From Aphidius gifuensis (Eukaryota; Arthropoda; Insecta; Hymenoptera; Braconidae): 64,000 nt of DNA. Below are positions 1-13,500 of the stretch, in pieces. The stretch spans positions 5,084,001 through 5,148,000 of the forward strand of contig NC_057793.1 of NCBI RefSeq assembly GCF_014905175.1, read 5' to 3'. The notes beneath the pieces were generated by a model that saw nothing but the letters and a program-made list of their open reading frames with translations, searched no databases and was not told where the DNA came from. The translations under genes were made by a program, and so were the position numbers. Each line of letters opens with the position of its first letter. The stretch's first letter is position 1.

Positions 1-668
1 TTACCTTTGTCACCCGATAAAATAAATAATTTGTAAAAATTATTTAATCATAAATGTTAAAAATAATAAATAAAATAAACTTTAATTTGAAAAAATGAAA
101 AAACTTTCAAAACGTGCTGAGATATCATATTTATAAAAATATAAAGCAAAATGTAAATAAAAATTGTGTTATAAAAATATTATAGTTCATATCCTTGGTA
201 CGTGATATTCTTTCTATAAAAGTACCATGATCACATCGTTTTGCTTGACCATTTGTATACATATCTATACACAAGAAGTAAACTAAAAAAAAAAGTTATA
301 AATATATGTATATCCAGAGGGTAAAAATGTAGAAATGCTATACTGACTGCATAAAATCACCAAGAGAGCACATGGCCTGACTGGAGCAAAAAGTAAGGGC
401 CACCCAATTGCATACACAGTGAAATGGAATGAGAAAGAATGAAAAAGAACAACAAAATAAAGTGAGAAAAAAATAATATAATAATAAAAAATAAATAAAT
501 AAATAAATATATATTGGGGTAGGGATGTGATGGGACTAGTGGATTGGACAGACGAGTGTGCGCGAAGAAACACCAGTGGTTACGTTTATATGTCATACGT
601 ATAGTTCCCGCGCATGTGCTACCAGTAAAATGAGACTTCTATTACACTAGCTTTGCGCGGCGACGTTC
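1..668. other. Upstream intergenic sequence
   Basis: AT-rich sequence with an AAAT microsatellite at about 489-508 and no supportable gene. The two overlapping minus-strand open frames near 283-596 are low in complexity and match nothing I recognise. A GC-richer patch begins near 540 and leads into the promoter candidate at about 669. Confidence 0.6.
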
Positions 669-700
669 AGTCTCGTTTGTTCCAATCTCGCGGCTGTATG
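661..700 (+). promoter_or_regulatory. Candidate initiator / transcription start upstream of the Beat gene
   Basis: The sequence contains gttcagtctcgttt, a match to the insect initiator TCAGTY, with the presumed +1 A at 669. It sits in a GC-richer patch (about 540-700) inside AT-rich DNA and lies about 815 bases before the start codon. I see no clean DPE at +28 and no convincing TATA box, so this rests on the initiator match and position. The 5' UTR could also contain an intron. Confidence 0.3.
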
Positions 701-1483
701 CGTTTAATTATCTCATCTAAATTATTTTAATTTCAAAAAAAAAAAAAAAACATTTTTAATCAGTCAATGAAATTATTAGATAAAAATAAATAAATAAATA
801 AATATTTAAACAGGTGTCATTATAATTAATAATAAATTAATATTTAATTTTGTTCTTTTAAAAGTTTAATTTTATCATAATAAAATAAATCAAAAAATAA
901 TTTTTTTTTATTTTAAATATATTATTATTTCAATGGTTATTTGTTTGTAATTTATTTATAATTAAAAAAAAAAAGTGTGGTAAAATTTATGGATTGAGAA
1001 AACAAAAAAGAAAACTAAACGAAAAATGAGTGTTTTAAGATTTCGATATTGTTGACGCCCTCAAAAACACATGGATGATAAAAATTGATAAAAAAAAAAA
1101 AATAAAATAAGTGTGAAAAGAGTGATAAGTGAGAGAGTGGTGTGAAGGGGTGTGAAAAAAACTTAAACAGTTTAAGGGAAATAGTACACCCTGTGGACCA
1201 ATTCTCTTGGGGCTTACGTTAATCTTGCTGTGATCGAAACTAAATTTAGGGGATAAAATATCAAACAAATTATTTGTCCTGATTTTAATAAAATAAGTTA
1301 AATAATGATCAAATAATTATTTTTAAATTAAATAACAATAATGTATTATTTTGTTATTTTTTTTAAATTGTGAAAATTGTGTATGACGTTTAATGTACTT
1401 GTACATTAATAACAATATTAGTTATATGATTTTTTTTAAACCATCGTGATTTATGACATTTCATATTTACATTTAAAGTTAAA
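701..1483 (+). other. Probable 5' leader or upstream region of the Beat gene
   Basis: AT-rich and non-coding, with a 16-base poly(A) at 735-750 and an AAAT repeat at about 784-805. If transcription begins near 669 this would be a long 5' UTR, perhaps spliced. The minus-strand frame at 1035-1268 has no recognisable features. Confidence 0.3.
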
Positions 1484-1535
1484 ATGGGCCGTTTAGATTG
1501 GATAAATCTAGTAGTGCTTTTTGCTATCATTGCAG
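1484..1535 (+). CDS. beat: Beat-family coding exon 1: start codon and signal peptide
   Basis: This exon encodes M1-A17 and the first base of G18. The residues form a short basic start (R3) followed by a hydrophobic core from L9 to A17, which fits a secretory signal peptide. The ATG has A at -3 and G at +4. The reading frame is closed upstream by a TGA at 1454-1456 with no other in-frame ATG between, so this start is well supported. The exon ends at a strong donor (gtgagt at 1536) in phase 1. That phase matches exon 2, 27.9 kb downstream; a signal exon separated by a very long first intron is common in insect Ig-superfamily genes. Linkage to exon 2 is inferred from phase and protein logic, not from a transcript. 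Confidence 0.82.
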
Positions 1536-4500
1536 GTGAGTTTAATTTATTTATAATGAGTGTTTAAGTCTCATTAGTACGATTCATGAAAGGATGTTTA
1601 AATTTTTTTTTTGTATGAAACGTGTAAACATGTAATTTGAAAGAAAAAAAAATACATGTTTTTATTTATTAAATGCAAGCTATAATTTTTACATACTAAA
1701 TTATTGTCGAGTTTTCAATTTAACAAGTTCACTCAGTGAATAACACATGAATCGTGGGTAATCGCCTGTGTCAAGTTTCAAATACATGCTTGACTGATAA
1801 ATATGAAAAGTTTATATTTGAAAATTTTTTCAGATAATCTTATGAATACTTTTTTTTTTTTTTTCTTTTATATTTCATATAGTTTTATTTATTTTATTAT
1901 TATTTTTTTCGTTGAATTTTTTTTTGGCGCGTGAAAAAGTTGTGATATATTTCAATTGGCTGTGGCGTCGTCTGGTCTAGTTGATTTTCTATTACAATAG
2001 CATGCGCCACCCAATATAATTCTCAGCTATTTGTTTGCATCACACTTTGGTCCTTATGTAAACGCACTTGTCTGTATATATACACTCAAATTGAGTGTAT
2101 TTTCTTTGCGCGGAAATTTAAATCGTCAAGGCGTTCTTTCAACTTGATACGTATCGCCATTGGCTAAAATAACTGGGTGCCTTGATTAAACTTTTACCAA
2201 ATGAAAGCTTGCTTTTTTTCGTTTTAATTTGATTTTTTTTTTTTATCTTTTTTGCTTAATTTTTTTTTTTTCTCTTTCAGTTTCCGACATTTGATAAAAA
2301 TGTTATTTTTTGTTTTTTTAACTATTAAACTACTTTTTGCTCGTTTGAATGAAAAACTTTATTGCTGAAAGATACTTTTAACACTTGATAGAGGTTTATA
2401 TATATAACCAAACTAAAAAAATTTACCCTGATAAAAGAAAAATAAAATAAAATTGAACAACGATTGTAGGGGAGTAAGTCACGGTTTGTTCAAGTAAGTC
2501 AATCCAAATGTCGAAAGCAGTTACCAACAAAGAGTTAATTAACAATTCTAGAATTAATGAGCAAAATCATGTAAGCTTGTGATCTAATTTCATCTTTCAA
2601 CTCAGCGTAAAATCTTTTTTTTATATATTTCAATCAAATAAGTTCATTAAAACCAGACATTCATAAATTAAAAGAAAAAAAAATACCCAGAAAATAAAAA
2701 ATAGTTGCCTAAAAAAATTTATTTCCAATTTAAATTAAGAACTTAATCAAAATCAAAAGTCCATTTTATTTTTCTTTATCGAATTTTGCATTATTGTTTA
2801 ATAAACTGGTAAATTATAATAATGATGAAAACATAACTACGCATAATTATATATAAATAATATTCATATGTAATTTATACACTTGAATTTTTTCGTTTGT
2901 AAATAGATAGATTATTAAATAACACTGTTATCAGTATTTGCAAAATTCTCTGGATAGTGATAATAGTCTAATGATGACTTCGTAGATGTAATATAGACCG
3001 AAACTGTTAATGAGATTGACTTTATTATGATAGTCCACAACTTCGTATATATAATACTACCAAATATATATGTGTATAAGCTGAAATGATGGAGAGATCA
3101 CGTCTTCATCATAGTCTATATACACTAGTCCCTTTCCATTTATAGCCAGCATCAGGTTTACGAGAAAACACTAAAGAAGTCATCTCAAATATAAAAGATA
3201 TTTTCTTTGAACCACTTTAGATTTTACGATTTATCGAATAACTCAATTTTCTCATTGTCGTATATGTAATCGAAAATGTAATTCCATATTATATCATGAC
3301 AGCTAAATTAAAAAAAAAAAAATACCAACTTGATAAATGTTTAAATAATCATAATTATTATTTAATTAATTTTATTCTAATTAAAAGTATTTTTTTTTAA
3401 TACCCATTATTAGAAATTATAATTAACCATTAAAATTTAATTAACACGAATCAATATTTCGCTTATTTTACATTTTAAAAATACGAAAATTAAATTAAAC
3501 AAGCAAAATTATTTAACTACAAAATACAAGTAGTAGCTGGTAATTCAAAATTATAAAAGAAAAAAAAAAAGAATTGTGGTGAGTCATTTGTATGTACTTT
3601 CACCCTTTTTTGGCGGAAAGAATAAAAAGAAATAAAAAAAAAAATTAACACACAAGACTCGTTGAATCAAACTAATGAGCAGAAAGGGGAAACAAAAGAA
3701 TGATAAAATAGACCTGGCTCATATTGTAATTTATCCATAATAAAAATTAAAAAAAAAAAATAAGACAAAAAAAATTCACCATGATGCAAATGGTCTAGTG
3801 AAGGAAATGGCGACACGCCACCCACAGTTCTACCCTGGTGATTTCACCACGGATGCCAACATCAGACATGGAATGTCAAAATGTACAACAGACATACATA
3901 ATCTCCCTACCTCCCTTGCTTCATCTACCCCTTCAATATGCTGGTCTGATCGTAATCATATGACTCGTACATTACCATAAACCCCAAGGGGACAATAATC
4001 AACAATATGATGGAGATACAATATTTTAACTAACATGAAATACATAAATATGCAAATACAATTCAAAAGGATTTGCAACTAAAAATAAAAAACCACATCA
4101 CACACTTTTATCTATATACATATATGCACAAAAATAAAAGGGAAAAAAATCAAACCAATTTAATAGAAATACTTTGATGCAATGCTGAAAAGCTCCATTT
4201 AACTGCTGTGTTTTTTTAACGAATCATAAATTACTTTGTGAAAAAAAAATCCACATATACATAATATATATAATACAATGAAAAAAAGATAAAAAAAGAA
4301 AAAAATACATGTATAAAATAGTTGGTCTCTGAACTGAATACGATTCTCAAGTAAAACACAACCTTAGTCTCAGTAAAGCTTCCTCTTTGGGGCTTCCAGT
4401 ATAAAACGCCAAAGAGAAAAAGATAGGGAGGAAATAAAAGTAAAATAAAGCGTTAGAAATAAGAAAAAAAAAGTTTAAAAATAAAAAAAAATACTAGAGG

Positions 4501-7500
4501 GCAAATAAGGGCTTTGAATGGACTACATTTTTTTTTTAGATTTTTCTAGCAAAGCGTAAATGCTTGGTCGCAAAAAAGCAGTAAAAGCTCAAGTCACACA
4601 CAGTGAACTTTTGTCAATTTTCGACTTGCTGCGAGCCACACGGGACTGAGTATATGACTGTGGGAAACCAAGACAGATAGAGAGGGTAAAAGAAAGATAG
4701 AAAAATATATAAAAAAAAAGAAAAGTTAGATAGATAGTAAGTGTGAATGTCGAGAAATAAAAGAGTGAATAAAAAATATAGAAAAAAAAAAATCTTTCTG
4801 CTTAGTCATATATAGAACTGAGACAGAAAACTCGTGCCAGAGTTTGGGCCAATTGAAGATAAAAGGTACCAAAGAAACACAATTGTCTGAGACACACGCT
4901 GATCTTTGCTGTCTTACTGATTTTTTTATTTTATTTTTTTTTGTTTTTTTTTTATTTTCCGAGTTTTGAATGAAGAACAAAATAGACGAAAAGTACAAAA
5001 GACATAAACGTTTTTCCATCCCACGAAATGTCAAATGTCGTATAACCCGCGATTTTTCACAGCTTTCAGAAAAAAAAAAAAAATAATATATATGGATTTA
5101 ACACTGTGACCCTGATGCACTCTCTTTTACACAATATGAAACGGAAAAATAAAAATGAGTATTTTTATTTTTTAAAGTTTGTATTGTCAAAAGCTTCTTT
5201 AAAATACCCGAGCTTTTTTATTTACTTTTTTTTTTATTTTTTTTATTTTTTGATCATCAATTTTATACGTAAAAATATACATAAAGAATTTTGAAAGCTG
5301 TTTTTCGCTTGGAATTATGGACCATACAAAAATAAAGTGAAAAATAAAAAATATGTGTAAATAACAGAATTAAAAAAAAAAAAAAAGGGATAAAGCCAAG
5401 GATTTAGTCATCCGAGTGTCTAAGTTTTAATAGTGAAGGAAAAAATATGCAAAAAAAAAAAAGTAGCATTTTAACTCTTGACAGATTGTGAGTCAGGTTG
5501 ATGCTGCTCTTTCAAAATTTCACGCTATGACGAAGTCGACGCGCTGACGTCGCACACCAGTCATACAACTGCGCCAGTGATATATACTCAGGACACATCC
5601 TCTTTTCCACAAGACTGACAGTAAAATGTTCAAAAGACAAAAGAAAAAGTCTTCATATCTATTTTTTATTATTGTTTTTTTTTTTCTTCTCTTTATATCA
5701 AATATTTTCTTATCGTTTTGTTTGAGCAGAAGCAAAAAAAAGAATAAAGATTTAAATAAATATTCTGGCCAAGGGTTGTGGGAAAAAGCAATAATTTTAG
5801 ATGACTATTTAGTACTAAATGATGGCTTCAATAATATACATACCAAGTGCCCAGCTGTTTGAATCACAATCATAATAAACACAGCTTCACTCAGCAACCG
5901 TTTCCACTCTGTTTTTGATATTTGTATAGCATTAGTTTGATTGATTTTTTCCCTTTTTTTCAACTCCTTAAAATTACATTTCTGAAACATAAAAATTATA
6001 TTTTTCCACTTGAAATATCTCATTTGTCAATAAACAAATAAATAGATAATTAAAAAACGTTTGAAATAGTATCAAATGTCAATGAAATATATAGCTAAAT
6101 GAATATTTTTGAAATAATTTTATTTTATATTACATAAAATTGGTATGTAGAAAATTTCATTGACATAATTTATTGAGGCAAATTTAACTCAACTTCATTC
6201 AAGCATATATATAGTTTTTGAATTTTATCCATGTACTAATTAATAACCCAGAATAATGGGGCTAAATGATATTCGATATTCTATAAATACTTTGAGTTAT
6301 TTTTTTTTAATCATGATGGTGATTATATTGAACAAACTTTTTTACAGTACATCATTATATAAAAAATTTAATTCATTTTAATTAATTCCGAGTGTGAGTC
6401 AGGATATGTTTGTGCCTGAACATGTATCATCACTGAAATAGTCAACATCAAAGCACCTGTATTATGATGATATAAATATATATTTGTAAAGTGCAATTTG
6501 CTGCTCAGTTACTGCTAGTCGAACATATCGATAAGCCGACTTGTATTATGTGTACCTTGTTATATTTGATATCAACATTCAGGGGGAATGAGATTATTAA
6601 TGTGATCCTGATGAGCATCAAGTAACCAGTATAACGTAGATAATCATCAATATATTTAATGTACACATCTGTCTACTATTACTGTATATAAATATATGTA
6701 TTTAAGTATAACTAGGTAGTTTTAGCAACGAAACTTCAACCCCACAAAAATTAGTTTAGCTGTGCACTTCAATATTAATCTGTTCACTCTGTTGAAAATT
6801 AATTTTTCATCAATTTAAATAGGAAATGAAAATGGCTTTCTATTCATTTTGTGGTAAATTTTTAATATTTTATTTTTTAAATTTATTTTTTCTTTATTTT
6901 CAATTTCTTTTTCTTCCGCTATATAATTTTTTTTTTATACTTAATTATTTTTATAAAATTGTGAATAAAAAATTGAATATAATTAGTATATTTTTATAAT
7001 AATTTTATTAATTGATTTCAATAATTATTATAATTGATTTTTCCAGTTAAAATAATTAAAATAGAACTGCTAAATTAATTATAACTATTATTCCTATTTT
7101 TAAATATTTTATATTTAGTATTATAATTTATTTAAGTTTAAAAATATTTTCAATTCACTCAGTAGTCAAAAAATAAAATAAAAAAAAATAAAAGCTACAT
7201 TGTATAAATATTCCCTGCAGCTCTAGTTTTTCATATTTATTTATTCTTTCTATTTGCTTTAAATAATTGTAACAACATAAAACCTTTAAAAATGTATTAT
7301 TAAAACTAAAACAAAAGTAAAATATATAAAAATTAAAATCCAAGTAATTTAATTGTGTAAACATAAGAATATTTACTGCACCATGCAATTGAATATTAAG
7401 TGTGTTTAAAATAATTAAAAATACACTGTAGCTATTATTGAAAGTGAATCAAAAAATATAAATTAATATAATTGTATAGATTAAAATAATAAAAAACATA

Positions 7501-10500
7501 CAAAGTAAAAATTAAAAAACTAATGAATGTAGACAGTCTACTTGAATAAGTGTTGTATTAAATTAATTATCTGATATTATATGATGATACATGTTGCATA
7601 CGAAGGTGCTTCCTAGCGTGAAAAGTGGTTGAGGTGTATCATTCATTAGCTCTTATTAAGTTGAATTATGCAAAAATGAATCAACCAACCATGGAGCGAG
7701 AAATTGGGCAGAGGCATCAGTAATTCTATCTGAACCCTTTTAACTTTACTGCCTGTTTTATTCGTCACATCTATCATCTGCCTGTACTTTATTTTTATCA
7801 TTTACTATATTTTCTATATATACGTTTATTTTTTTTTTTCTATATATCTGCTCTATATTGGAAATCCCAAGGATCATAGATAAGTGACACCCGATATGAT
7901 TATCAGTCTTGTTTCCCCAACCAGTTTACCCTCGTCTTTTTTTTCTCTTAACCCCTTTACCCATGAAAATATAAAAAAAAAAATAAAATAAAATGAAAAA
8001 AAACACTAAACCGTTGAGCTCCTTTAACACCATCAAGATTTTTTTATGATATTGAACTTTTAAATAAATACTATACTTTTGTTTTTATTTTTTTTTTCAT
8101 TTTAAATTTATAAATAACTCGAGACAGTTTATTTCTATTGAGAACGGTTGTATAAAATTTTTCGTTTGGTATTATATAGCAGTTTGGAAAAGCTTACCGA
8201 CCACTCATCAAATAGAACATAACCATGAACATAATCGTTTCTTCTCTCACAATTTCTGTAAAATATATCCTATAAACCGGAAATTGAATTCAATAAATCA
8301 AAGTATATATATTAACATTATTCAAAATTGTATTAAATTGAAAAATAAAAATAACTGTCAACATTATTTACTTTTAAACTAGCATGAAGAAAAAAAAAGA
8401 TTATGGTGACGATAAAGAATAAAAAAAATAAATATCAACATTAAAATATTTATTTAATTTAAATTGAGGATCGATCAATATATATAGTTGTTTTTATCAT
8501 TTTTATTTTTTTAATCTTGGGATCATTGAGGCTGCATTTTTTCATTAAAATATAATTTTTAATAATTCAGGCTGATACTTGCTGACTAAGATATTATACA
8601 ATCTGAAGCATCAGCAACAAAAGGTTACTACTATTAATCGATCGAACTCAATATTTAACCTCGATGTCAACACTTGAACGCGTGACATCGACATGAACCC
8701 ATATTTTTTCTCTCTTGCTATTTTTTATTGATATATATATTAAACCTAGTCTCGCATTAATTCCATGCTTCAGTTTAGACACTATTATTATCATTGCATC
8801 AAGGTATTAAATATTCATCTATACACCATGTATATTTAGTTTTGTTTAATTTTCAAAATAATTAATTTTCATTAATTAATACTCATATTATGACAACATG
8901 TCATTTTTTTTAATTCGTTTGTATACTTTTCCTTTTAAACCGTAAAATAAATTAAATTAAAAACTAAATCACCTCGGGAATAATCATTTAAAAATATTTT
9001 TTGTTTCGTTTTAAATTTTTTTCCCACTATTTATGAAATTGATTGACAGGTTTTTTAATTAAAAATGATATTTAATTTATAAAGATTAATAAAATTAGAG
9101 TTTTAATTTGATTAAGGTCGTAGAAAATATATTATTATTTTTTTTTTTTGCTTTTTTTTTTTCAATTACATTAGTTGATTACTACTAGAAACCACATTTC
9201 ATATGCTCAAATTTCATTCACCATACATTTCACATTGTACACAGCAAACGTTTTATTTTTATAATATTTTTTTTTTATATTTTATTTTCTTTCTGTCATC
9301 TACAACACCTTGAGAACCCAGAAACAACTTCGTTTAATGAAAAATTAAAAAATAAATAAATTTAAAAAAATAAAAATAAAAAAATTAAATGAGTTATAGT
9401 AAGTTGTTCAATGCAATTTAATGTTAACTATATTTTTTTAATAGGTTTTTTTTTCTATACTATTTCAAAGCTACAGTTCGAGAAAAACAAAACTTTTTGT
9501 TGCCCTTATTTTTTTTCCATCTCGAATAATAATTTTTCTATATTTTTTTTTTTATTTTAAAACCATCGTGCCCTCTTTTAAACTCGTCTTATTTACCTCA
9601 TCCTCTTCCTACTTACTGTCGTCGATGCGAAGTTTTTAAAACTTTTGGTTTGTCACGATGATAATTTTTTTATTACCTCTTTTTATCCATCTTCTTTTCA
9701 ATATATACACAAAGAGAAAGATATGTTTATATTTTTCTCTTCATCCATTCGACGAGTTGAAAAAGTTATTTTTTTTTTTTTTCCATATACAAACTTTATT
9801 TTTTTATGAAAAAAAAAATAAAAATTGCGCAAAAAAAAAACGAGAAAATAAAAGATATGAAAAATAAATAGATAAACGCAGATAGAAAAAAATACTCTGC
9901 ATCAATGGGAAGGAAATGAACGCGGACAAAAATGTGGTTGCGGATATACGAGTTAACTATACTATTCATGAAAAAAAAAACCAAGGGAAATATTTCTGAC
10001 TTGGTTATGTCATGAATCAGAGCAAAAGCGGAAGAAATGTAGTCAAGAGTTTGTTAAATTACCGCTTTTCATACTCAGAAAAACCAAGGGGATGTCATTC
10101 AGAGACATTCACAAAATATTATATAAAAAAAGGAAAAAAAAATTAACTTGAATAACATAACAATAATAGTATTAATAAAGAAGATAAAGTAAGCATTGAT
10201 AATGTAAAAAAATTGGTAAGCATCTCTATATACACTGAGCTGGAATATTTTTTATCTTATTGTTCCGTAATCTTCACACAAATTTTTTCCATTCCGCAAC
10301 CTTACCCTCTTCAACTTTCACAAGCGCTTCAAGTCCATGATATTTTCTACTACAGAAGCAGCATTACCAGAATAAAAAAAAAGTTAAAAAATTATATGAA
10401 ATAAAAAAAATTGACTCTCTGATTAACAGAATTTTATCAACAGTGATTTTTTTAATCATCCAGATGTTGAAGAATTATTTGACTGTGTATCTCGTCTAGC

Positions 10501-13500
10501 CCAAAAAACGCCTTTGTTTTTTATTTCAATTTTTTTCTTTCTCTGATTTTGTAAGAGCTACTTAGGACTCTTCCGGATAAACATACAAAAAATAGAGTGA
10601 AAGAGTGAGAGTCATGACGACTCTCGAAATATTGATATATATCTCAACTGACGTATAGACACACATATGGAACTGGTCGAGATGGTTTTGTTGGAATGAG
10701 AAAAACAGACAGTTTACATGAACGGTTCGCTTGTAATTGCCATTGGGATGTGAGCTATGTGTAACAGTCACAAGGGTGGCATCTCTCTTTTTCATTGTTT
10801 TTTTTCTTTTTTTCTTTTTTTTTCTACTGTAGATAAACCCGACACGTTAAAGCGCCTGTGTACACATTCTGTCATCTGGGCTTTAGCGTATTTCTGTTCA
10901 TTTAAAAAAATAGAATAAGAAAAAAATTTTAAAAAATGTAAAAATCACTGTGTTCATTCAAACAAAGACATCAACATATTTTTTGATTATATTTTTATCA
11001 AATGTTTTAGCCATAAGAATTTTGAAATATATATTTAAATAAATAAACATATGTATTCTCATCAAGTTAAAAATTTAAAGATAAAATAACTTGCAAATGC
11101 TAAATCTCGTCAATGAAAGCTTAAAATAAATTTAAGAATAGACTTGGCAGCTGGATACAGATGTGGCAAAAGGGTTTACGAATTTTTTTTTTCTTTATTT
11201 TTCCAGGATTTAAGTCGTACTAATTCTCGCTAGAGTCGCAGGGATTTACGTGAAGATTTTCTTCTGGCTTTTGAAAAGCCCAAAACACATATAGATATAT
11301 ATTTATCTCACTCGTTTGTTGATCCTTTTTTTAATCACCAGTGAATTTTGATGACGGATAACTTGAAATTGATATATCAAAAAATTGCCACGTGCTTAAT
11401 GTTAAAAACAGACGTTTCACTTTATAACCAGTTTATTTTTTTTCTTATTTTTATTTTTACAATATACATATATATATTTTTTTTCCTCCATCATGTCGCA
11501 CATATGCTCGACCACAAATCAATTCACGTTCTCGTCAACATTAAGATGTATATATGTATTAGGCACGTATACATTTTATGCCACCCTAAAAATAGTCTAT
11601 GACACTTGGACACGTTGCTTTACGACATGATGCGAAGGAGGAGTTGAATTTTTTCCTGTTACCTCATTTGTCTTCACTGGAATACAACTGTGTATATATA
11701 TATTCATAAAGGGGAATAAGAGCTTTCACACAGAGTACTCAATGCACTTGATGATGATCTTGGCCCTTCAGTCTATATTTGACAACTCAAAACACTTGGG
11801 AATAAAATTAATTGGAATTGTACGCGTGACTTACACCATTGGGACATGAAAAATTTACCCAATAAATTGAATTTATTGTTCTCTATCAGTATATATAATT
11901 ATATATATTTATTTTTATTTTATTTTTTATAAATATATTTTTTTTAACAGTATAATTATGTACAAGAATCTATATGTATTTATATATAAATTTGTCATGA
12001 ATAAATTAATCATGATTCATAATAATTATGAAGAATAATTTATTCCATTATAAGATAATGAAAAAGATATAATTTTGTATATGTTGACCTGATTCTTGAC
12101 TGTTCAATTCAACTGAATAGAAAATTGTCAGATGTTTGGTTGCTATGGAGATACTCGTTAATGTTTCTCTCTGTGATAAAAACCAACAAGCATTTACTTT
12201 TCTCAGTTCATGTTTAGTTTTTATTCAAAAAGTTTGATCAGTTTTGTTGGTAGTATAAGTAAACGTGCGTTGCATCAAGTATTATACTATATATAGCTAT
12301 CTAATATGCACTTACACTGTCACAGTGTAACTCATTACTACAACATCAATACTAAAAGAAAAAAAATATTTCCACAAACAATATACCTTATCCGGGATCA
12401 ATGCTGTTAAATTTTCCATCTTTTTATACGAAGAAAATATAGATTCAATGGAAAAATAAAATGAAAAAACCAAGGTATATATTGTATAACGTAATGACTT
12501 AGTAATTTGAAAAAAAAAAAGAAATAATATGTTTTAAATATTGAAATAAGTATGCACATATAAAATCGATGTGTCATTAGAGTCATTTTATTTTTTTGGC
12601 CTACATATGCATCCTCATTAATTTTTTCTTTTAAATTTTTAATTAATTTTTTTATATTCACTTATATCGAATAGTCGAATGCACATCTTATTTGCTTAGA
12701 ATAATAAAAAATGCAAAGCAGTTATACATGCCAGATGAAATAACATAGACGCTTCAATTATCATGGTTATTACGTGGTCTGCATATTCGTTTGGGTTAGT
12801 ATATGTTCATCCAACCTTTAACGACATGTATGTCTTGCATTACATTGAGTATACGACATATTCGGTTTTGAGAAATTACTATTATTCACAATGCATATGC
12901 ACATGTTGAATTTCCAAATAATTTACAAATTGAAATCTTCAACAATGCAATTGGGTATGTTATATGTAACAATTGATGCTGAGAGGCATTACTTGCTAAG
13001 TGTGTTGATAATTAGTTAATTGGATTTTCGAGGATTTAAGTGTCAAATGTGTTTCTACCAATCGCATGTGAAATTATTGCCAACAAATATAATTATTAAA
13101 TTACGAGAATCATTAATAAAATTATTCAACAATTATCAAGTACCAGAAAATTGAATACATGTTACTTTATCAATTTTAATTAATTTTTTTTATCAATATT
13201 TGCACGATAATTGATTAAATATTAATTTAATTATTTTTTCTTTTCATTATTTATGTTATTATATTTTTAAAAAATTTATAATTAAATTTTTAATTCTCCT
13301 AATATAAAAAGGACAAACATCATCGGTCTTCCGGACATTTAATTGGTCATTGTTTTTTTCTCACTTACTCTCATACAAATTTCTTTCTGTTTGCCTTTTT
13401 CTATTATTTTTTTATTTATTTCGTTAGCAACGAAAAAACAACAAAAAAAAGCGAGTAAACAAAATTATTTTTGATATTTTTTATATTTTTTTAAAAAATT

